Origin: Ephemerocybe angulata
Lineage: Eukaryota > Basidiomycota > Agaricomycetes > Agaricales > Psathyrellaceae
Length of the DNA: 17,671 nt
Direction: 5' to 3'
Assembly: GCA_013368325.1 (NCBI GenBank)
Contig: JAACJK010000051.1
Span: forward strand, 1-17,671
The position numbers and the translations under genes were made by a program. The notes beneath the pieces were generated by a model that saw only the letters and a program-made list of their open reading frames with translations, was not told the origin of the DNA and made no database searches. Shown piece by piece: positions 11,533 to 17,671 of the stretch. Position 1 is the first letter of the stretch; each line of letters starts with the position of its first letter.

Positions 11533-12051
11533 TAGGGCTTCTGGGGGAGGACACGGGGGTATAATAGGGTGTTGAGGATGTTCAGTACTCAGTAGATAAG
11601 ATATAGTGCATCGTTCTTCCAGCCCAGCCTGTCCTTGATCAGCGGAGAGGTTAAATGACTGTGGGAATTGTCTGAGGTGACGCAAAGCGCCGCAACGACA
11701 TCGTCGATTCTGACTGCCTACCACCACAACAGCGAGCACCGAGGACCACATCCACTCAACCAGCAGATACCCAGTATATCTCGAAAACATTCTTGAGGCT
11801 TGGAGAGGGCGCAAGACGGAGGGTTGGGCATGGGCTTGGGGAACAGGATTGATGGCCGGTGGTGACCCTCAATAGGGGCGGGGTGGGCTGTGGTAAGTCG
11901 TCCACCTCGAGTATGGCTGGTATATTGGTGTTAACAGGTTTCTAGAGACTGTATCTATACATTATAGACCCAATATATGCGCTTTCGCCTACAGACTTTG
12001 ATTCTTGGAGCGATGTTTGCTGGGCCATTATAAGCTTCCGTTCCCGATTAG
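11533..12051. other. Left internal leader of the transposon, probable promoter and 5' UTR of the transposase
   Basis: This 519-bp stretch lies between the left array and the first recognised coding sequence. It should contain the transposase promoter and a 5' exon that I cannot place. A candidate splice acceptor (gattag) ends at 12051, just before the first coding stretch. An ATG at 12013-12015 opens only a short frame. No other gene was seen. Confidence 0.4.
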
Positions 12052-15000
12052 GCGCCTCGCTCCAAAGATTTTGAGGACTCGACAACCTCTAATAACGCAC
12101 GTTTGCCTTACACAGATCATCAAGACATGAAGAGACTCAAAAGGGCGCTTTTTGCCTTCTTTCGGAGGACGAGCAACAGCAACAAGCACCGCCAGTGCCC
12201 GTTGTGAACCAGCCGCAGTATCAGCACCATCCCATGCAATATCCTCCAATGTACCAACCCGCTGCCCCTCCAGGGCATATATACGGTCCGTATGCGCAAC
12301 CACCACCCCATATGATGCTCCATGGGTACCATCCAAGCCAATACATGTCTGTTTCGGCACCGTACATGAATGGTGAGTTCCAACTTCAGGGCTCAAGCAA
12401 TGCTAGGCTGATAATCTTCGTTCTGGTGTGTCTAGGTTATGGAAATCCAGGAGTATACAATGTTGGAGTACCTATGGCTTCGTTTAACCCGCCTGAAGCG
12501 ACGCAACCACCCAAAATGCCGACCATCGAGACCGTTCAACCCGCCGCAACCAGACAGCGCTTACCCGTGCCCGAACAAGCAAAAATCGCGAAACCCCCAG
12601 CCGCAGACAGTCGCAAAAAGGTGCCGCAAGCTAGGGACGAATCTCAGGCAGCACTAGAGGCAAAGCAGAAGGTTAGCATGGCATCGGATTCGAGTTCGGA
12701 CTCAGAAGGAGAACCGGAGGAAGAGGGAATATGTACAGCGGAACCTGGTACGTCTACAGTGCCTACGTCGATATAATGCTCTAAAATATACTAGGAACTG
12801 TCCTATACGACTGGCCGAATGGGAAACGAGTTCGAAAATTCGAAACAGAGGACGAAGCAAAGCCAAATAACGACCAGGCGAAGTGCAGTTCCGTTCTTAT
12901 GGTACAAGCAACTGGAACCGCAAAGCCACCGAATACTCCGTTGCCATTGGAAAAGCGAAGACGAGCAAGTGCCTTGGGTTGACGTATGCCCCAATCCGGC
13001 CTGTGTACGCCCAGTGAAGCCCAAAACCGATCCCAGCACTCAGGAGAAGCAAATTCACGCCGGCTGCGCCCTATGCGGGTCCGGTCCACTTGTCCACCAT
13101 GACTGTGCCGCCAGGTGCCATCGGTATCGTGCAAAGGACATCAAGACTGGTGAAGAATACTTCCGCTGGGAGCACGAAGGATATCACGACCACCCACGCC
13201 CACCCACGAGCCACCTCTCTGTTTCAGAAACTGCTCAACTCGATGCTCAAGTCGTGCGTGGAGGGGCGAATGCAACGGTTCACGCTCTTCGCACCGGTGA
13301 TCTGAATCCTGGATCCGTGCCCTTGCCCGACATTGCGCCTGCTCTTGCTAATCCCAGCGCCGCTCGGTACTTCGTCGCCAAGAGCCAGGCTCGGACTGGA
13401 TTACGAACACAATGCCGAAGAACACTACTGCTGGGGCCACAATAAAACAAATTCTAGGTCTCAATGGCGAGCTCGGGGAGCCGTTCTAATCTTCTCGCAG
13501 CTACACGACCAAGGATTATTCATTTCCGGACAGCGTTTATGAACTCGGTGCTGGAGGCGACTGTCGATGACTGGGTACTCGACAAAGACACTGTTGGCTT
13601 CGACACGGCTTTGTAACGGATGGAAACCATTCTTACTTCAAGGATGGTGTTCTTCTCTCGACATCTGCATTCAGCGAGACGCTGAAAGCTTGGGTCCCAG
13701 TTCTATTTACCCTCGTTTTGGGTGAAGACGCCGCCCACCATCGCCCGCACTTCAAGCATCTGAATGATGCTGTCATGGCCAAAGTCCAGCGCGACGGGCT
13801 TCCATTCAAAAAGGAATACCTCTCAATGTACGTCGCCTTGACGTCGCCTTGCTGCAACTGCAACGCATGCACACGCTAATGCGCTAATGCTTATTTTTGC
13901 TATAGGTCATGGACTTCTCGCAAGCTCAGCGGAATGCGCATGCAGAGCTTAGCTCGTCCGGGCATCATTCTGCGTTATGCTGGATTCAGCCTATGATTGA
14001 GGTGAGCATGGATATTAGGTTTTTAAGAGGGTCGAAAAATCTGATATACCCTGCCCCAGGACTTCGAGCCATGTTTGAGGCACAGAGGTACATGGCTGTT
14101 CAATACTCCGTTGAGTCAGCCTGTGGTGCGGGGCACCGATGCACGCAGTACCCCGAGAGGCCCAAGGCCATCATGCATCCACACTGCGAGTATGCTGCTG
14201 CGCTCCAGAAATTACTGAAGATGGACACCTCAATCGGACTAGAAGAATACTTCTCAAACCTCGCTGTCATACTTCCCAACCAGGAGCTACATCCGTCTAT
14301 TGCTGCTGGTCAAACTCCATGTGCAACGGATGGATGTGAACTGAATGCGGCTCCATCAGCCGTCAACTTCTACTGGCCGCTAATCTTGACAGTCGGGTCG
14401 AACCTTTCAGACGGGAAGCGGCGGGCCCAACCATCTCCGATTTGACGAAACATTCAAGATTATCTCCCCTGACTCGGAGATTGTGTATACCCTCGTTGGG
14501 CGTATCATCATAAAAAGGATCACTTCACTGCTGAGCTTATGCTCGCGGAGTTTCCTACACATACGACGACATGAACTCGAGGCTGCGTAGAGCTAAAAAG
14601 GGCACCCATCCCTTACAAAAGCGGACGACCGATGAATCCTACTACGTCTACCACCGCACCAGCCAGCTGGGAAAGGTATGTGTTCAAATACATGTGTCCA
14701 CGGTATACTCTGGTCTTACGCTCTCCTGGCAGACGACTCAGTCCATCCAGAAAATGAAGGACAACTTTCACCACTACGAGCGAGTCAGCAGTGTTGGCTC
14801 AATCCAAAACGACCTCTCAGCGTGTCAGACGGCAGCTCTTCTGGGTCGGATATTGAAATGGGTCTACCCCATCCAAATCCAGTCGCTCTGATGGCACGGT
14901 TTACGATAACGACTTCAGCTCCGAGGATGAACCACTCATTCACTCAATATTTGAATCCAAGTCTCTCTGGGATGACGACATCGATGGACCCACAGAGACC

Positions 15001-16807
15001 AACACGCCTGGTCCAAGCAACAAGCCGGCCCAAGCACGAGCTTATCTGACGCTTTGGCTCTTGGGACAAAGTTGCAAAGGCTAAGGCGAAGCCCGCTGCT
15101 TCAGTCACAGCTGATATTGCTATTCCATCTTGCGAGACATGTGGCTAGATGGCGCAGCTGCGTTGTCCACGATTCTCTGTCATCTGTGTAAGGTGGTCTG
15201 GCATACTTCATGCATGCGCCGGTTTCTTCCAAAAGATCATCTTGACGACATCGACTTTCTGTTCTGCTGTCCTCAATGCAGGTATGCAATTAACGGTCGC
15301 TGGGATCAGTCAATGTACAGTGTATTTCTACCATTTGCAATGACTCACTCACTTACGTGTATTTGATATAGGCTTGGTCGCTTCCTGGTCAACGTGCACC
15401 AAATCACCAGACTGAACAACCGAAAATCGTATCCAGCGCAGATTATCTCCCGTACTAATGACACGGTTACTCTGCAGTGGCACAAGTACAATGACTGGCC
15501 TCAAAAATCTCCGGTCATGGTGTCAGATACCTTCACACTATCCGTGCAGGATGTTATAGTTGCTCTGGCGAGACGACTTCGCAACAGATTTACCAGTGAG
15601 TGTCATTCTTTACTGAGCACTTGCAAATCCGCATATTCATTCTCTTATTTTGAAAAAAACTCATTGGGCTCAATCGTCTGGCCAATTGTGCTCTATGATA
15701 TTACAAGCGAAGAGGACGTCGAAGCACTGTGGGAAGCGGACTCACTTGGCATACTCTCTGCTTTGAAGGATGCTGAGACTGCCATTGTGGAGTTTGTCAC
15801 TGGTATCCGATACCATCCCATCATGAATGTGCTAATGGAGTGGATGGAAGAGCTCCCGCTCTCCACGCCTAAGCGTCACTTCGCTCGAAAAAAGCATCTC
15901 CTCCGCTTCCCATCGAAGATGTTTTCAATTCCCCTCTTTCCCGGACATCGAGCAGCTATCGATAACTACATCTCGATGACATTTACAGAGCTCTTAGCAG
16001 GGAAGGAAGAAGAGCACATCTGTGTCGTAGTCCTTCTGCGACTATTGGTCCTCCGCAAATACCTCAAGCTCGAGCCGTCCGATGACGCAGAAATATTCGA
16101 ACTTTCGCGCATTCTCACAGAGAAGGAGTACAGCATGACTACAGAAAACGATATTGCGACTCGATCCCGAATCCAACGGCTACTCACCACGCATGAACGG
16201 GCATTCTACTGCAACCGAGCCAACCTTCTGGGGAACTCTACGCTCGATCCAACCCCTCAGATCACATCATCCACCATCGCATCGGAGACTGGAGTATGAA
16301 TACGCACCTCCTCAAAGGGCACTCGCAAATCAACGCAAAATCGGTGATGTACCAGTGGAGCATCCTGCAAACCTCATTCGCATTCTGACTGAGGATGGTT
16401 CCCCATACATCATGGGGACATTCGTTCATGATTACAAGGATGATATGGCGTTGTTTGGTTCAACACCCTATCCCTTGAAGACTCGGCCCCCTCGGGACCC
16501 TGCTTTGGGCCCAGAACCATTCCCCTTCAACCCGAACGAGCCGCCAGCTACCCTGAATGGTGAATCTACCTTTCGGGTAATACAGCCAAGCAAGCCCGTC
16601 CCCTCGACACCCAAGCCGAAGCCAAAGAAGAAGGAACAAGAGAAACTCGCTCACCTTCCGGCCCCAGTCCCAGTCGCAACTCGCCTCACCAGAAAGGTGA
16701 CTATGGATCAACGTTTACAGACAGAGAAACGAAGGGGAGAAGGGGAGTCGGACGAAGAATTTATTCCTGGCAGTAAAAAGCGAGCCAAGAAGCATCACGT
16801 ATCGTAG
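12052..16807 (+). CDS. GCM zinc-finger transposase with PHD finger (MULE-like), frame-disrupted
   Basis: This should be the element's transposase, acting in the nucleus. Domains in order are: a Pro/Gln/Tyr/Met-rich N-terminal region (12180-12370); an acidic Ser-rich stretch (SDSSSDSEGEPEEE); a GCM-type zinc finger (12880-13218); a DDE-like core (about 13300-14450) with TDGNHSYFKDG and VMDFSQAQRNAHAE; an acidic linker; a PHD finger (15131-15279); a segment YPAQIISRTNDTVTLQWHKY that resembles small chromatin-reader folds; and a Lys/Arg-rich tail with likely nuclear signals (KPKPKKK, GSKKRAKK). Introns read as 12373-12435, 12748-12794, 14002-14059, 14676-14732 and 15282-15371, with another probable one near 13836-13905. 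The frame changes many times, for example near 12127, 12878, 12976, 13540, 13612, 15150 and 16280. The start is unresolved; an upstream exon is likely because TAG precedes 12052 in frame. The element may be decayed, or carry the same sequence errors as neighbouring genes. Confidence 0.72.
12880..13218 (+). other. GCM-type zinc-finger DNA-binding domain of the transposase
   Basis: After two apparent one-base deletions are allowed for (near 12878 and 12976), the translation reads RSYGTSNWNRKATEYSVAIG, then KTSKCLGVDVCPNPACVRPV, then CALCGSGPLVHHDCAARCHR, ending in EYFRWEHEGYHDHPRPPTSH. The order CLGVxVC...C...RP...C..C...C...HDHPRP matches the animal GCM domain closely, especially the ending HDHPRP. 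Related WRKY-GCM1 fingers are known at the N-terminus of MULE transposases, where they are thought to bind element ends. Confidence 0.78.
13300..14450 (+). other. DDE-like transposase core
   Basis: The first candidate catalytic Asp is in TDGNHSYFKDGVLLSTSAFS at codon 13619-13621. The second is in VMDFSQAQRNAHAE at codon 13912-13914. The spacing and the surrounding hydrophobic strands (LKAWVPVLFTLVLGEDAAHH between them) fit an RNase-H-fold transposase. The third acidic residue cannot be assigned because the frame breaks repeatedly after 14000. Attribution to the MULE superfamily rests on the N-terminal finger and general pattern, not on a full alignment. Confidence 0.62.
15131..15279 (+). other. 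PHD-type zinc finger in the transposase C-terminal half
   Basis: The C4HC3 ligand series is visible: CETC at 15131-15142, CHLC at 15178-15189, WHTSC with His at 15202-15204 and Cys at 15211-15213, and CPQC near 15268-15279. A frame change lies between the first and second Cys pairs. PHD fingers read histone H3 tails, so this module could bias integration by chromatin state; that is inference. Confidence 0.72.
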
Positions 16808-17301
16808 TATAGCTCTGTCCCCCAAAGTGCGAATGAATTGTTATTGATGTTTACTGCTGAACCTGATGCACTCGCCTCACAAGATTCCATATTCACGATG
16901 CTCTAGCTACCTTAAATCTAATGTCAAGTTATCTCCTGAATTCTTTAGGTACTTGTGGAGTGGGGTGCAAAATGGCGGTTGACTTATCGAACTTTGATGG
17001 CGCCGTGCAAGTCTCAATATGGGCACCCACCAACTATTCACTGCACCACAGTTGAACCTGATCTCGTCACCTCTCCAAATTTCGTGTAATATACCCAGAA
17101 TATACCTCTAATGTACTTAGCTTGGTTTTCCCATTTCCTTTGGGTAGTTTTTGCACGCGATTAGATTCGTGCCCGGCACACTCCATATTGATGGCACCGT
17201 GCGACAATATGGGATTGTATACTACAATGAGAGATACAATATACTAATATACTTCCATAACTAATGTATTCTAAGGTCCACCTGTAAAGAAAAACTTTTC
17301 A
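16808..17301. other. Right internal non-coding part of the transposon
   Basis: This stretch of nearly 500 bp between the transposase stop and the right array is AT-rich and holds the transposase 3' UTR. It contains an imperfect direct repeat, described separately, and several short atatac runs (17090-17110 and 17230-17255). No gene was seen. Confidence 0.5.
16996..17213. repeat. Imperfect direct repeat pair in the right subterminal region
   Basis: The first copy at 16996-17023 reads gatggcgccgtgc, then caatatggg after a few bases. The second at 17190-17213 reads gatggcaccgtgc, then caatatggg. The second copy is also framed by an 8-bp perfect inverted repeat, ccatattg at 17183-17190 and caatatgg at 17205-17212. 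Function is unknown. Confidence 0.6.
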
Positions 17302-17399
17302 CGCAAACCCACCGCAAATTGAAGGTCACCTACCGCAAATTCGATGCAAGTCAACGCAAATACCGCAAAGTACATGCAGATCACCGCAAGTCAACGCAA
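17302..17399. repeat. Right terminal CGCAA motif array
   Basis: Seven CGCAA copies in the same orientation begin at 17302, 17313, 17334, 17355, 17364, 17385 and 17395. Two degenerate copies (tgcaa at 17345 and tgcag at 17375) fall between them. Most are preceded by ac or aac, giving accgcaaa and caacgcaa. The orientation is opposite to the outer copies at the left end, as expected for inverted termini. Confidence 0.75.
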
Positions 17400-17671
17400 C
17401 TTGACGTGTGGGAATCAACTAAGGCTCAACATCAATTCCCTGGTTTGGGGAAGGTGTTGGGTTCACTGCCCAAAGTCGTTATGTATGAGGTGGGCCATAC
17501 CATATATATAAAGGTAGTTCTCATATAGCCCTATTTCATGCTCTAGAGTCTGTGATTTGCCCAACAGTCGCTGGAATTGGACCAACTTTGACATATTATC
17601 AGGTATTCCATAGGCATCTCCTCGCTTTGTTATTTCTATGCTGGTAGACTGTACTGACATATGCTGAGTTA
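17400..17671. other. Right flank of the transposon
   Basis: The last 272 bp hold no gene or repeat that I recognise. Open frames here are short, lack family features and overlap on both strands. Confidence 0.4.

Larger units (their letters stand above)
11405..17399 (+). mobile_element. About 6 kb DNA transposon with GCM-finger/DDE-like transposase and CGCAA-array ends
   Basis: Two clusters of a short CGCAA/TTGCG motif flank a single transposase-like gene in opposite orientation. Reading inward from the left gives TTGCG TTGCG TTGCGG from 11405. Reading inward from the right on the opposite strand gives TTGCG TTGAC TTGCGG from 17399. The outer 40 bp or so of the two ends align imperfectly as terminal inverted repeats. 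The gene between them has a GCM-type zinc finger, a DDE-like core and a PHD finger. WRKY-GCM1 zinc fingers are known in MULE-type transposases, so this is probably a MULE-like element. I could not find a target-site duplication, so the exact ends are approximate. Confidence 0.7.

Noticed and set aside
11332..11814. 160-codon minus-strand open frame across the left array
   Set aside because: Its middle is just the translated CGCAA repeats, so it is an artefact of the array.
11405..17399. CRISPR-like reading of the CGCAA repeats
   Set aside because: Motifs are only 5-8 bp with irregular spacing and mixed orientation, in a eukaryotic context; they fit transposon termini.
11380..17420. Target-site duplication flanking the transposon
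   Set aside because: I compared the bases just outside both arrays and saw no convincing 8-10 bp direct repeat, so none is annotated.

Overview
This window looks like genomic DNA from a mushroom-forming basidiomycete (Agaricomycete). The genes are split by many short GT-AG introns, mostly about 47-90 nt, with donors such as gtacgt, gtgagt and gtatgc. The protein families are typically fungal: a hybrid histidine kinase, the alpha-aminoadipate lysine pathway, SWR1 chromatin remodelling, and mushroom-type DNA transposons. All exon boundaries below were assigned by eye from splice sites and conserved motifs.

Layout. (1) 1-3339, plus strand: the 3' part of a hybrid histidine kinase gene (GAF-like region, HisKA, HATPase, receiver) whose 5' end lies outside the window. 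(2) 3906-5533, minus strand: homocitrate synthase (LYS20 type), convergent with the kinase. (3) 5763-6427, minus strand: an HIT-zinc-finger subunit of the SWR1 complex (VPS71/SWC6/ZNHIT1 type), intact as read. (4) 6678-10228, plus strand: one continuous gene model in which a cystathionine beta-lyase runs in frame into a complete mevalonate kinase, with no stop, no intergenic space and no in-frame ATG at the junction. This apparent bifunctional fusion of methionine and sterol/isoprenoid pathway enzymes is the most surprising item in the window. (5) About 11405-17399: a roughly 6 kb DNA transposon. Its ends are clusters of TTGCG/CGCAA motifs in opposite orientation. It carries one long intron-containing gene (about 12052-16807) with a GCM-type zinc finger, a DDE-like transposase core, a PHD finger and a basic C-terminus.

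Quality. Almost every gene, including the essential biosynthetic ones, is interrupted by single-base frame changes, many of them at short homopolymer runs (usually G or C). VPS71 is the exception. Because housekeeping genes are hit as well as the transposon, sequencing or consensus error is the most likely cause, and 'broken' genes should not be read as pseudogenes without checking reads. The fusion junction itself lies in one uninterrupted frame.

The host genes are ordinary metabolic, signalling and chromatin genes on both strands, and there is no sign that they form a functional cluster. VPS71 and the fusion gene share a 250-bp divergent promoter region. The transposon sits 3' of the fusion gene.
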